Notes: generated by a model from the letters alone, not told the origin. Counted from the stretch's first letter, positions 35,591 to 48,069 are shown. The stretch: 64,000 nucleotides of DNA from Theobroma cacao (GCF_000208745.1 NC_030851.1:7291535-7355534); one strand, 5' to 3'. Numbers and translations: made by a program.

Positions 35591-38316
35591 ATTGAAAGCC
35601 AGAAGAATTCCAAGTTATATTTTACGATGAGATGGTTTTAGCCTTTTGAGTCTGCTGGGGTCCTTTGCCTTTAAAGAACCAACGGAAATGCCCAGTCCTG
35701 GTTTTGTGCCACCGTTAGTCTCAAATTTATGCCACATCATTAATAATTGATTGAATTCCCTTAGTTAATTGAAAAACTAAAATTTCATAAAAAAAAAAGA
35801 TTTAGATAAAGTTTGAGGCTAATTTCGTAAAAATCAAAGAAAAATTAAATTTGAAAATGAAGATCAATAGATTAATGGAATTCAATGAAAAGATCAATAA
35901 TATGTAAAAGTTAATTGAAAATATGTCTAGATAAAAAAATATAATTACTAAACAATAAAAACTATCATAATTTTTAATAATAACACTTATTTAAATAAAA
36001 TACCATAATTTATTTAAATTTTTTTTCAAATTTTGTACATTTGATTCATATAACAAAATCCTTCAATTTATCAGTTAGAATTTTGAATTTTATTTAATTA
36101 TTTGAAAAAAAAAGAATCTTACAAATTTGACATAAAAAATCATACTTAAGTCTTATCCATTTGTCCAAAAGTGAAGAGTACAAAATTTAAAATGATTAGA
36201 CAATAAAAAAATAAGACTGTTGCAACACAAAATGAATGATATTTAATTACATTTTGTTGATATTTTCGCTATTTGTTTTCTATATATTTGTGTTAGTTTT
36301 TGCTTTCTATTACGTTTTACAAAAAAAAAAATAGTAATAATACCAATCAAATGAAGCTTTAATTAATCATTCCAGAAAAAAAAATGATGGTTTGTCGCAT
36401 GCATGCAAGATCTTATTCTCCTTTAAATTTCTTGACAAAATGATAAGGATAGTAAAAGTGGGTGGGTTCTTGTATGCTAAATGCTTTGGAATATAAAAAG
36501 CGAAAATAATCATGTTACAATTTTCAATGTCCAATTATATTTTATCCAATGTCTGTATAGAGTCTTGATAGATAGGTTGGGCTTCAACATCGACGCCTTT
36601 GGTGACGGACAGGCCCACCGCTAGTACATGCAGGCTCCACCCGTGCAAACCAAAACCGGCAGCATACGTGTAGAGTAGTTCAAGAGTCAAGACTTATCCA
36701 CTCAAAGGCTTGACCGTTGAACAAAAGTCTATGGGAATGAGACTAATAAAGTCGATGGAGTTATTAGGGTTATGCTTATTTTTCGCTTGCAATTGCTGAA
36801 TTCATTGTCCATTCCAGTACCCAATCGACTTTTCCTCACCTTTCAATCGGCTTTACCCTCTGAAATTAAGCCTTGGATGGGTGTTGAGATAACAGCTTTA
36901 GATGATATAATAAATTATATTCTTAATTAGGGTTTAATTAAATTATTTGCTTCAAAGATATGACCAACTAAGTTAGGTTGATTCAGTTTCGACTAATAAA
37001 TATAGATGATAGCGTGCTCACCTTTTTTTCTCCTCCTTGGGAGAGGGGCCCCAAGGTCTTGGGAGGAGGTACGACTGCTAATGTTGCAGGTGCAATAACA
37101 ATGGGTGGCGTGTGACCACCGCCAAGCTAGAAGCTGGGTTTCTACGGAGTTATTTCTTTATTTATTTTTCTACGTTGATGGATAGAGATTTTTTGATTGA
37201 TGAGTTTGATTCATCCATGGCATAAGGGATAAATTTCATCTAACTTTTCTTTATGTATTTTTTTTGGAAAATGTAATCTAACTTCCCTTTAACGAGCAAT
37301 TAGTGCGCCTTGGAAGTCGGTAGCAACATCAAACAGATATTGGCCCACTTTTTAGTTAAGGATTGCTCATTGGTTCATGATTTAAAATCACTGTGAAGTA
37401 GCGAGTAGGTAGGGGGTGATGTGCGGTCCGGAGAAATTCAAGGGACAGCCTCATGACACCTTATAACACCTTTCAAGAGACCTGACTCATAACACCTTTA
37501 GGGGCGCTTGCTATGGTGCAAGTAGGTAACATTCCTTGTATTTTAATTGGCTTTGATGTATTTACAGTGTTTGGTTTATTAAAAAGATATAAGAAAGTTT
37601 TGTAATTATAAAGTAATTATAGAGAGCAAAGAAAAGATCATTCCCTTCTTTCCTTCATGAAAGTAAAATTATAATTTTTCTCTTCAAATTGAACTCACCA
37701 TAATTTGGTCCTCTTTCTTTTTCTTTTGTCAAAAACCATTTTTATATCAGTAACCATAGTTTGTTTTTCACCGAGCTTCAGTTTGTATAAAATAATGGCT
37801 TTACGAGCAGCATCAAGACCCACCATCAAAATAGGCGTCAAGACCCACCGCTTAAGAACTTTATCAATGTCAATCCCATCTCTATTTTTCTTTTTCTAGC
37901 TCAAAGCATTTTGTGGTGTGCTTGGAAGGAGGATATGATCTTTTTACTTTGCATGGCCATAGCTTACTGAGTTATTTTTACTTTGCAAAAGGCAAAATAA
38001 AGTAAATCAATAAAAACTCTTTGGATTTCGTTGCCTTTCTTCTTTGTTTGGTGTTTTCATTTCTTTTTTTTTTTTATATTTTTATTCACCATTTTAAAAA
38101 ATAATTTTATATTTTTTAAGTTTAATCAACTTTTATTAAATAAATGTAAATTTAAAAATTTATATTACAAAGAATGTAAGTATTCAATTTTATATTTTCA
38201 TATATAAAGGTAATTTTTTAAATTTACACTACATTTTTAATAAAATGCTTTTTAAACTAAACACTATAATGAAATCTTTTCAGCAATCCAATACTTTGCA
38301 ATCATCATTTTCTCAT
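35591..38316. other. Intergenic between POX1 and the solo LTR; no gene seen
   Basis: 2.7 kb, mainly AT-rich. A GC-richer stretch at 36560-36760 and a small nested hairpin (CTCCTCC at 37030-37036 with GGAGGAG near 37062-37068, and an inner CCTTGGG/CCCAAGG pair) were seen. No coding similarity. Confidence 0.4.
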
Positions 38317-38321
38317 GTTAT
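38317..38321. repeat. Target-site duplication GTTAT, left copy, of the solo LTR
   Basis: GTTAT lies directly before TGTCGTAACG and recurs at 40778-40782 directly after GTGTCTACA. Confidence 0.85.
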
Positions 38322-39529
38322 TGTCGTAACGTGCGGGTCCGGAAACTTGACCGTCAGACGTCGGTGAAAAATTATATATTTGTGGGAGTCGTCACCAATC
38401 TTTTCTTATCTAGGTGTGATTGGTCACCTATTAATCCAATTCTAATCGACGAAGTCCTAAATTAATTTCAGGTTCGTCGAAAGAACGAGAACTGGTTCAC
38501 ATTTTTAGAGATGGGTTCGGGAGTGCGGTTACGCATGGATAAGGGTTAGCACCTCCGTGGCGCCCGTTCCACGAACGGTACCATTTAATCTTAAGTTATC
38601 TTAATATAACATTCTCTTAATTTAATCCCTACTTTATTAATTAAGTTTTTATTAAATTGACTGACTGAGTTTTTTATTTGGTTTTACGTATGCACGTGAT
38701 GCAAGCGTAAAATGATGTCATAACTTGTTTATTTTAAATAATGAGGTCGGTAATTTTTTATTGAAAAATTATTTGAAGACCATCCTAACGCTTTGGTGAA
38801 GTCTCGAAATTCTCCTTACCTAGAGATATCCCCGAAAAAACTCGTCTCTACAAGCTTTTCGGGGAAATCTCATCATCGAAACTCCCGCACCATTTGCAAG
38901 ATAAATGTGACATGCTATGACAGGATAAAATGATGATATCTACATACACGCGTTTATTGATTTAAGTGGTTCATAATTCACCCAACTATGTATTTAAATA
39001 TTTATTACCTTGTTTATATACTTAGTATTATTTGTTATTAATTATTTATTATTATGATTTTTTTTTAGAGTTTCCTATCTAAATCTATATTCTAGAACTA
39101 GCATAGTGAATTAAGATTTCATCTTATGTATTATTTTCCTTCTTTAATCGAATAAACAATTAATTAAATTAATGGTTAACTTAATTCTAATTAATTAACT
39201 ACACTAACTTAGATTTAAATGTAGATTTTTTTTTCTCAATATATATTATTATTTTAGCAACGATTATTTGAGTTAATGGGTATTAAAGTTTGGAGTTCGG
39301 ATTTATCCCAACGTTTCGGTAAAAATCTGTCTCGAATTTCGTGTTCAAAAAAATCCCACTTAGAAGAGGCAACTCTTTACTTCTTTTAGGTGAGATTTTT
39401 CAAATAATCATTTCATTCATTTTTTATTTAATTATCATTGTTACTATATTTATTTATTATTATTTTTATTTTTTTATTATTATTTTTTTAAAAAAATAAA
39501 TCTATTGTGAATTTTTTTATTTATTTACT

Positions 39530-39532
<3 letters not shown>

Positions 39533-39565
<33 letters not shown>

Positions 39566-39566
39566 N
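39533..39566. repeat. (TA)n microsatellite with one undetermined base
   Basis: TA repeat inside the solo LTR ending in N at 39566. The N shows that the read or assembly was uncertain here, so the repeat length is unreliable. Confidence 0.85.
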
Positions 39567-40567
39567 TTCTTATTGTATATTTATTATGTATATATAATAT
39601 ATATATATATTATATATATATCTTCTAAACTATGCGTTTTTACCATTATTTTTTTTATTATTACTATCATTATTATTTTTTTGATTTTTTTAATATTAAA
39701 TATAAGCATTCATAATATATGTATACATATATGAATAACTTTCCTTACTATATTTTAAATCATGACAACCAAAAATTGCAATTAATTTAATAAAATAGAC
39801 TAGTCCAAAATTAATTGGAATGAGCCCAAACCAAGGAAGATGGGTTACCTTTCTGGGCTTGGATTAGCCCAACTCTGTGGCCCGCAGGAGCCCAAGTCTA
39901 CTACACCAGGCCTGCCTCTTGAGGCCCACAAGGCAGAACTCAAAACGCACCGTTTGGTGCCTGTGGAGTCGCTCAAAATGACGTCGTTTGGGCCTGGACC
40001 TTCCAACTTCTGCCACTCCACTAAAACGACACCATTTTGCTCTCTTACCTCTGAGTATAAACCTTTTTACCCTTTTCTATTCATTTTCAAATTTCTTTTT
40101 CTCTCTCTAGTCGGCCACTCTCATTGCCTTCTCTCTAAAAAACCTTCCCTCTCCCCGCCGGCGTCGGTGTACTACCCCCTTTTTCTTCTTTCTAACCGGC
40201 GGCCCAGATGTTCCTCCCTCTCTCCCTCGAAGCCTTCTTCCATTTCGATCGACGGATCTAGCACTCCCTGCCTCGGTCGGCAGTGACCCAAACGGGTTTA
40301 CCCTTTCCCCTACCGGTGGTCTGCACTCCAAAGATCTAACCTTCCCTCAAAGCTCACCAATCTCCCTCACTCAAACCAAACCGAATCCCAAATCCTAGTC
40401 CCCTGCTTTCTCTCATTTTTTTGTATATCTGTTTTTTTGATTGTTGTTGTTTTTTTTTTTCTTTTTCTGCTTGTGGCTAGGTAGCTTGCTGGTAGATTTA
40501 TGATTTTTTTTTTGATTTTTTGATTTCCCCCCTTTCTTTGGCTCCCCCCCTGGTTCGATTTTTAATA

Positions 40568-40599
40568 GCTGGGTTGTCCAAAAATTTAGACAACCCAGC
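40568..40599. repeat. Perfect 11-bp-arm hairpin in the LTR
   Basis: GCTGGGTTGTC (40568-40578) and GACAACCCAGC (40589-40599) are exact reverse complements around a 10-bp AT loop. A matching hairpin occurs in the related LTR at about 63634-63668. Confidence 0.8.
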
Positions 40600-40782
40600 A
40601 ATGGGGTTCTGGCACCAAGGAGTTGGTGGCCAGAGCCCCATCATTTGGGGTGGTTAGGGGAAGGGATGGCTGGGCGTACGCCTAGCCATTCCTTCTCTTT
40701 TTTTTTTTTGGTTATTTTATATTTTATTTTATTTTATTATAATTTAAGTTTTTTATTTATTTTTTTAGGTGTCTACAGTTAT

Positions 40783-42617
40783 ACCAAACGTTGCAAAATT
40801 ATTTTCATATTAATCATATTCTTAGCAATCACATACCTAATAATCACATTCTCAACAAAATATCAAATTGACCTTATACTATTGTCTTTTAAACCTCTAA
40901 TTTATAATATATAAGAAATTATCAATGTTGAAAAAAATTTTATTCAAAAAAACAAATATGTTTGTTCATTATATTTTGAATATTTTAATAAGATTTATGC
41001 ATTTGTGAATAAGAATTCTAATTACATCAATGATCATTTTTATTAAAATAAGGTTTCTCTTAATTTATAATATGAAACAAATTATAGATTAAATTAAAAA
41101 ATTTAAAGTATTTGAATTTTAAACTTTACACTTTAAAATATTTGTATTTATATGCAATTGTTATTTAAATATAATTAAAAATAAGTACTCACATATATGC
41201 AACGCATGTGACAACACATACTAATATATATATAAGTACGATATTCGAAATTTTTTTGATTAACTAAAATATCATATTTTCATTATATATTTTTAATTAT
41301 CCTTTTAAATATTATTATTAACATTATTAAAATTAATCTAATTTATATATAAAAATTCAAATTGCATCGAATAAATTATTTTTTATTAATATATATGGTT
41401 TATTTAGTATATTAAAAAGAATTTTAATTGCATTGAATGACCTTTATTAGAAAATGTTTTATTTAATTTTAATAATATTGAATAATTTATAAATTAGTAT
41501 TACAAAATTTCAATTATATAAAATTGAAACATTAATTATCTTTTAATTATAATTGTCTTTTATTTATAAATAGTAAACTTTACGTTTTAAGTATTAGTAC
41601 GATTAAACAGCAAGGTCCAAGAATAAACATTTGAGGTTACTGATGATTCTTATAAACTCCTTCATACATAGACTTGATAACCAAAAGTAAAGCTATTCAT
41701 GTAATGCATCTAATTATCTATAATTGAACGCATTATAGCTCCTTAAACCGTTTAGCTTAACGTGATCCTCTTGCAACTAAATTATGTGTCTTAAAATTCT
41801 TTAACTTAAAGTTGTTTTTTTTTTTTTGAAAAGTTGAATTTGTATTAATATCATTGCGTTACAAAAATTCCACATTCTAGAATCCATGCCAAAAACATGA
41901 TCAGGTAAACAGACAACCTGAACCAGAATCTGACCCAAAACTCAGTAGCAAATCTCGATAGATGTCGACTGATGAATTGCCAACCTGCCACAAAAAGACA
42001 GCATAACACCCATACCCACTGAAAAACCAGGACATGATTTGAACAAAAATATCAACAGTCACGTAAGATATTACAGTGACTTAAAACACTACCAGTTTAA
42101 AAAACACAAGACTCTCCCAAAAATCAGTGTCGATGAGATTAAGTCATCGTTTCCGCTCATACATCATACGAGAAAGATTAGTTGGATTAGAATTAGTAGT
42201 ATTTGAGGATGATCTAGAATTGTTTTTATTATTTCCTAGCAAGTGTGTTTATAAGCGTAGCTCTATCCTGTTTTTTCTATGTACTTTGTTTTAATTATTT
42301 TCTTGCTGCATTTTATGATGTTCCCTTGTCATCCGTGTTGCAATTAAATATGTAAAGGATTAATTTGGCAGTAATTATTAAATTGAAACCTATATGAAAA
42401 AGAAGAATGTTTATATCTTAGAGCTGCTGGATCAATCTCAACCAGGCGTTTCAATTTGCAACAAAACCAACGCAAACCGATTAGAAACAGTGCAATTTTA
42501 CAAGAGAGTTCAAATTAATTTGTCATTTTCCACCGTTGCCCTCGCACTCAAACGAGAACAGCCACCATAAAGGAAATGATCCGCTTACGCTAAAGAGCAC
42601 CTTCAGTGTGAAATTCA
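40783..42617. other. Intergenic between the solo LTR and POX2; no gene apart from a LINE-like tail
   Basis: AT-rich to about 41800, then the retroposon-like stretch 41814-42170, then the 3' flank of POX2. Confidence 0.4.
41814..42170 (-). mobile_element. Possible LINE 3' end remnant
   Basis: A poly-T run (41814-41827) opens a more GC-rich stretch that on the minus strand ends TAATACAAATTCAACTTTTC followed by poly(A), the look of a plant LINE 3' UTR and tail. No coding part and no clear target duplication were found. The right border is a guess based on composition. Confidence 0.35.
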
Positions 42618-43889
42618 TCAGTTGATTGCAGAACATATCCTACGAATTTCGCCTTGAGAGCCTGTCTTCACTCCAATGTTGCTCATCTTCACGATTGATC
42701 TTCCAAATTCAACATTGAAATTCAATGGTCGCAAGCCTCTAACACCCAAGTAGCGTTGGACAATGGTTCTAGTGGACGCATCGGTCCATAACTTTTGATC
42801 CGACTCCAATATTCCTCGGCCATTCCTCAAATTTCCAAAGAAAGATGCATCAAATCTGTTAACGCTACCGGTGTCAAGTTCAACACGCCTTGTTCCCTCA
42901 CCATTCTGTGGGCAAAGTGCTCGTAGCTGAGGGACAAATGCAGGGTGGATTGATTGGTCAGCGCCATTGCCCGTTGTAGTGAAGTTGTATAATCTGTAAC
43001 TGAATAATTGGCAAGCTGTGGTTCCTAAGGTGTGTCCTCCTATCAACAAAAAGGTAATGCAGGACAAATTAATAAGTCGGTTCAATCACAGAGCAAGAAT
43101 AAAAGACCTTTTCATGCATTTGGCAATTGATTTTCAAGTGTGTCCAATAATTGGACATAATTTAAGACTTCATATCCGTACTCTCTAAATATACCAAGAA
43201 CTAGAAAGAAAAGAGATGTGCTTACCAACGAGCGTAACAAGGTCCTGAGTGTTTAGACCAAATGCAGCAAACTTTCGCTTTTGTGAATCTACGGACTCCC
43301 TGAAACCAACTAAAGTGATAGTATCCGATGCTGAGGAAACCATCCCATCTCTGCGCCCTGTAGGCACCCGCCAATTCGGTGCGTTTGCCTGAGGGAAATA
43401 ACAGGGAAAAAATATTTATACAGGTTTGAATAACAAAAGATATGCATGTATCTTGTTTCAATAACTACTCCTACATTAGTCCAGCTTCACTATTACCAGA
43501 ACTACAGAATCACGGGCAGCAAGGGCAATAATGTCAGCGCATGAGACGACGATAGGACATTCGGCTTCAAGCCGTGCCTTAGCGTCATCAATAACTTCAT
43601 ATCCTCTCACACCAAGGTTTGGAGGAGCTGTTTTCTCAGTGTTAGGCCCATCGATGAGGATGGAAGCATCGCAACCGTTGACAAAACAGTCATCGAAGTG
43701 CAACCTTAGCAATGCAGGAGCAACGGAAGGATTGGAGCGGAAATGAGATTGAACTGTAGACCTAACGATGGATTCAGCACGAGGACAACTGCGTGAATAG
43801 AACCCAACACGCGTCCCTTGGCCTTGGACCAATGTGGCAGCTATAACAATCATGAGAAACACTAAAAATAAATTCTGTTTGGAACCCAT
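42618..43889 (-). CDS. Class III peroxidase, POX2, with distal catalytic His replaced by Asp
   Basis: Exons 43497-43889, 43226-43388 and 42618-43039 (minus) encode 325 residues from [11 protein letters not shown]. An in-frame upstream Met exists (43932-43934), but the chosen start gives the family signal peptide. The frame is open throughout, splice sites are intact, and the cysteines and proximal haem ligand ([11 protein letters not shown]) are present. The distal motif, however, reads [15 protein letters not shown] where the four paralogues read RMHFHDCFV: the codon is GAT instead of CAT (plus strand ATC at about 43694). This His accepts the peroxide proton in compound I formation, so normal peroxidase activity should be severely reduced. 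The adjacent His-Gly is also changed (VNGCDAS for VHGCDAS), and CPGVVSCAD has become CPIVVSCAD. Nearest paralogue: POX3. Confidence 0.93.
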
Positions 43890-44023
43890 CTCTGTGAAGA
43901 AACAATGACAATTTATGAAATATGATGAGTGCAATATCTTATGTGAAAAATGCTTAGGCTAAGAAAATATGTGCTTGTTGATTTGTTTAGCTAAATGTTA
44001 TGTTGAGGTTGGCTGCCCTGATG

Positions 44024-44093
44024 AATTTATCGGACTTAGAAAGTCAAAAGCAGAGAAGAGGTAAGCAAAGGCGGCTACAGAGAGAACCACCAT
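44024..44093 (-). promoter_or_regulatory. POX2 promoter with altered TATA box and upstream block
   Basis: At the place where the other four genes have TATAAAT, POX2 reads GATAAATT (minus strand, 44024-44031), about 135 bp upstream of the start codon. The shared block is present at 44064-44093 but reads GGCGGCTACAG rather than GCCGGCTACA. Confidence 0.6.
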
Positions 44094-46659
44094 TGAAGGG
44101 CAGAACAATTCTAAGTTATGGAGGGTGATGAGCTGGGTTGGCAGGCTTACTGGGGTCTTTTCTTTTGTAAGGTGGTGTGAATCAACTATTGAAATTTCAC
44201 GTGAAGAATAAGTCTGTATAAACTATTGAGTACGGACAAATTTCCTACTCACTATCCTCTAACCTCAACTTGATAAAGTGAAGAATACAAACTGAAAGGG
44301 ACAGATAAATAAATGGTAAACAAATGGGAAGGCTGGTGCCACGAAAATGGAGGATGTTTAGTATGTAGATACTGATCTCATGATCTCCTTTTACCAAAAA
44401 GAAATGGTTTCATTCTGTTACTTTCGGGACAAAATGTTTATATTTGTAAATTTGAGGGAAAGATGATAATGTCGGTTCATAAAGAAAGTATATAAGTAGG
44501 ACAAAAAATTATTCTCTCGACGCAGGCTTAGGAGGAAGCTTTCTCGTCAATCCTGATCATTAATTAGTCAAACTCTGCAAGCATACCGGCTCTTTAAACT
44601 CTTTACGTGTATATATACACTAGTAATTTAAAATGATTACCGGAGGGGGGGGGGGGGGGGGGGGAGCTGAGGCTTTATTAGGTCCGATTGACACCTTATA
44701 TAAAAGGTGTGAGTTCGTACTTATTGAAAGCATTTCCTTTTAGGATTAACAAAAAAAAAAAGTTTTTAAGTTAGTTGGTTATTTCCTTAAGAGATGTCAA
44801 AATAACCCACGTTTAGCAATTTAATTTAAGTAATCATATGACCAATCCGCATAATTAGTAGTGGTAACTATTATTACAGAGGTACAATTGACTAGAAATT
44901 GAGAAGCGGTTGCTTCTGAAATTAGCTTGTGTGCGGCCCAACACGTTGAAAGATGCATCAACAGAGGCTAAGATGACATTTTCAAATGGTTTAATATCGA
45001 TATAAATAAATAAATTTCTTCTAATTTCATTTTATATACATCAGCATATGAAATACAATTACGTTGTTTTAATTTTGAAAGAGCATTAAAATTAGGGGTG
45101 CTTTCGTAGCACTCGTCTTCATTTAACCAAAAACTTCATGATTTTCAATGCCAAAATATGATTAATTATATTCCAGTTGCTAGTCCCTAAACCTTGAAGG
45201 TCAACGCCCCAAAATGGCAGAAACAAAAAATTGAAGCCCTCCGACATGCATATGGTTACTGAGGCCTTTTTGAATGAGCCAATGAACCATTCAATCAAAC
45301 AAAATTTAAAGTGGTGCAACTCCTATTTTGATATTTGAAAGACTGACGATATTCCCTTTTCTTCATGGTAATAGATTAATTATTTTATTTTACTATAGTT
45401 TTCCCATTCCTTTCATATGAAAGGGGAGCAAGCTAGTTTAATTTGGTGATTTGCAGTTGTTAGTACACGTAAATGAACAAGCAACTATGCAACATTAAGA
45501 TTCAAAATCTTCAAATTTGTTGAAATGGAAAAAAAAAAGGCTTAGAAGTTTCAAGGGATGGAGGGCGGTGCTTTTTCTACTTTAAAGCAATAGGTGTATA
45601 TTTTATTCATAAGCCTAATAAATTTCATACACAAAACAGATGAAGTACTGCATAAAAATTCAATTCACATGCTAATCAAAGTGAAATACTGCATACTAAT
45701 GTTAGGAATTATTGATAGATTACCAAAAATAGCTAGCAATTGAGAGGTGAGTACCTATTTTTTGTGGGAGTTCAATAATCTTGTGATCAATGACCAGTTC
45801 ATTTAAATTTTGATCAACGTTTAAATTGGATTCTTTTTACTATTTCAATTTTGTAATTTTAGTTAATTTACTCCAATTTCAATTAATGAATTTACTTTCT
45901 ATATTTTTATTAAAATTAGATTTAAAAACAATTGATAACAATGTTAAATTTTTACAATTTAATTTTATCACATGATTTTTTTTGTTAATAATGTGACATG
46001 TTAATCTGAATTTTTTTTATAACATGATAAATATAGTTAAAAAATACTAAAGTTTTTATAATTTTAAAATTTGTTAATTATTATTTAATTAAAATAAAAT
46101 ATGATATTTTTTAAAGCATATGTGATAACAATTAAAAAGTTAATTCATATCAACATGTCAGATTATCACTAAAATGTCATATCATCTAAATTAAAAAAAA
46201 AATCTTAATTTCACTGTCAATTATCCTTAAATCGACTTTTAATAGAAGTTTTAAGATTAAATTCATTAAAATTGAGATAAAGACACTAAAACTGCTATAA
46301 GATAATAAAATAAGCAACTCCAAATTTGGACCTTTAATTTCCTTGGTAGTAATTCCTTTGGTACATAAATAAAAGAGAGATGGAATTTTATTACTTTTCA
46401 AGAACTGGATTAATCTCAAACAGACATATTACAAGAAAATCTAATGGACCCATTATTCAAAAGATGAAAGTACTAATTAATTCAAATTAATTAAATCAAC
46501 AGTACAACATCCTATATTAAAAATAGAATTCACTTTGAGGTTGTTATTTTCACTGTTTCCTTCATAAGGACATGAGCATTGATTACGTTACCAGCTTACG
46601 CTAAAGAATGAAACAATATCAATGCAATCAAATTTTTAGCTTCTATTGGAAACTTATGA
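44094..46659. other. Intergenic between POX2 and POX3; no gene seen
   Basis: 2.6 kb with a G20 run at 44645-44664 and otherwise AT-rich DNA. Short frames such as the one at 45119-45319 have no recognisable domain. Confidence 0.4.
44645..44664. repeat. G20 homopolymer
   Basis: Twenty consecutive G on the plus strand, preceded by CGGA. It can form G-quadruplex structure and is prone to length error in sequencing. Confidence 0.9.
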
Positions 46660-47931
46660 TCAGTTAATTGCAGAACAAATTCTGCGAATTTCACCCTCAG
46701 CACCCGTCTTCACTCCAATGTTGCTCATCTTCACCATTGATTGTCCAAATTCAACGTTGAAGTTCAATGATCGCAAGCCTCTAACACCCAAGAAGCGTTG
46801 AACAATGGTTCTCGTGGAAGCATCAGTCCATAACTTTTGATCAGACTCAAGAATGCCCCGACCATTCCTCAGATTTCCAAAGAAAGACGAGTCAAATCGA
46901 TTAGCGCTGCCTGTGTCCAACGCAACGCGCCTTGTCCTGTCACCGTCTTGTGGACAGAGTGCTCGGAGTTGGGAGACAAATGCAGGGTTGATTGATGGGT
47001 CATCACCATTTCCAGTTGTAGTGAAATTGTATAGTCTGTAGCTGAAGAATTGGCAAGCTGTTGTTCCCAGTGTGTGTCCTCCTATTAGCACAAAACAATG
47101 CGAGGCATATTATTAGTGGCAGTACTAATATAGTTGGGTGCAATCATAGAGCAGGAAGGCCAAGCTTATATGTCATGGAATTGACAAATTCCCTATCGGA
47201 CAAAACTTGGAAAAATATCCTAATTAAGTGCAATGATTGGTGAAAGAAAACTAGCTTACCAACAAGCGTAACAAGATCCTGAGTGTTTAGACCAAATGCA
47301 GCAAACTTTTCCTTTTGTGAATCTACAGACTCCCTGAAACCGACCAAAGTGGTAGTATCTGATGCCAAGGAAACCCTCCCATCTCTGCGCCCTGTGGGCA
47401 CCCGCCAATTTGGTCCGTTTGCCTGAGGGAAAAAAACAACAACAAATTTAGAGATTTGAATAACAAAAGCTATATGCATCTTGTCTTAATAACTACTCCT
47501 ACATTAATCTAGCTTGAGTTGACTATTACCAGAACTACAGAATCACGGGCAGCAAGGGCAACAATGTCAGCGCATGAGACAACGCCAGGACATTCGGCTT
47601 CAAGCTGTGCCTTGGCGTCATCAATAACTTCATATCCTCTCACACCAAGGTTTGGAGGAGCTGTTTTCTCAGTGTTAGGCCCATCGATAAGTATAGAAGC
47701 ATCGCAACCGTGGACAAAACAGTCATGGAAGTGCATCCTTAGTAATGCAGGACCAACGGAAGGATTAGAGCGGAAATGAGATTGAACTGTCGACCTAACA
47801 ATGGATTCAGCACGAGGACAAGTGCGTGAATAGAAACCAACGCGGGTGCCTTGGCCTTGCACCAATGTGCCTGCCATGGCAGACAAAAGAAACACGAAAA
47901 AATATTTCTGTTTGGTGTAAACCCCTTCCAT
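46660..47931 (-). CDS. Class III secretory peroxidase, POX3 (peroxidase N1-like)
   Basis: Exons 47530-47931, 47260-47422 and 46660-47081 (minus) encode 328 residues. Signal peptide [19 protein letters not shown] to about residue 27; mature [16 protein letters not shown]. Complete active site: [20 protein letters not shown] at the distal side and [13 protein letters not shown] with the proximal His. The disulphide cysteines are all present and the end is [12 protein letters not shown]. Exon 2 is exactly 163 bp, as in all five paralogues. Closest to POX2 in both protein ([33 protein letters not shown]) and intron position. Expected to be a functional apoplastic peroxidase. Confidence 0.95.
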
Positions 47932-48069
47932 TGCTGTAAAGAAACAGAGTCAATAACAAAGGAAAGAGAATGTAATACAGAATTCTCCGGAAATAAATCC
48001 TTTGGCTAAAAACTTTATGTTTTTCTTTCTTTTGGCTAACTTGTGATCTTATGGTTTGCTAGTGCGATG

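Larger units (their letters stand above)
38322..40777 (+). mobile_element. 2.46-kb solo LTR
   Basis: Starts TGTCGTAACGTGCGGGTCCG and ends TTAGGTGTCTACA, so it has TG..CA ends, and sits in a perfect 5-bp duplication GTTAT. There is no internal coding region or second copy beside it, as expected after LTR-LTR recombination. The left part contains GGGAGTCGTCACCAATC and TGTGATTGGTCACC. The right part (39940-40080) has ACGT-type motifs (CGCACCGTTTGG, TGACGTCGTTT, AACGACACCATTTT), then a CT-rich leader. The end of a related LTR lies in the opposite orientation at 63548-64000. Its size suggests a large-LTR Ty3/gypsy family, but without internal domains this is inference. One undetermined base (N) is at 39566. 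Confidence 0.87.

Noticed and set aside
37021..37070. Small GC-rich nested hairpin considered as a terminator or RNA gene
   Set aside because: Arms are only 6-7 bp and nothing nearby gives it a role; noted under the spacer instead.
39840..40286. 148-codon open frame, plus strand
   Set aside because: It falls wholly inside the solo LTR, in its CT-rich leader region; low-complexity product with no domain.
47519..47779. Plus-strand 86-codon frame and similar frames at 35005-35265, 43531-43746 and 52863-53051
   Set aside because: Each is the antisense shadow of a peroxidase first exon; they resemble one another only because the exons do.
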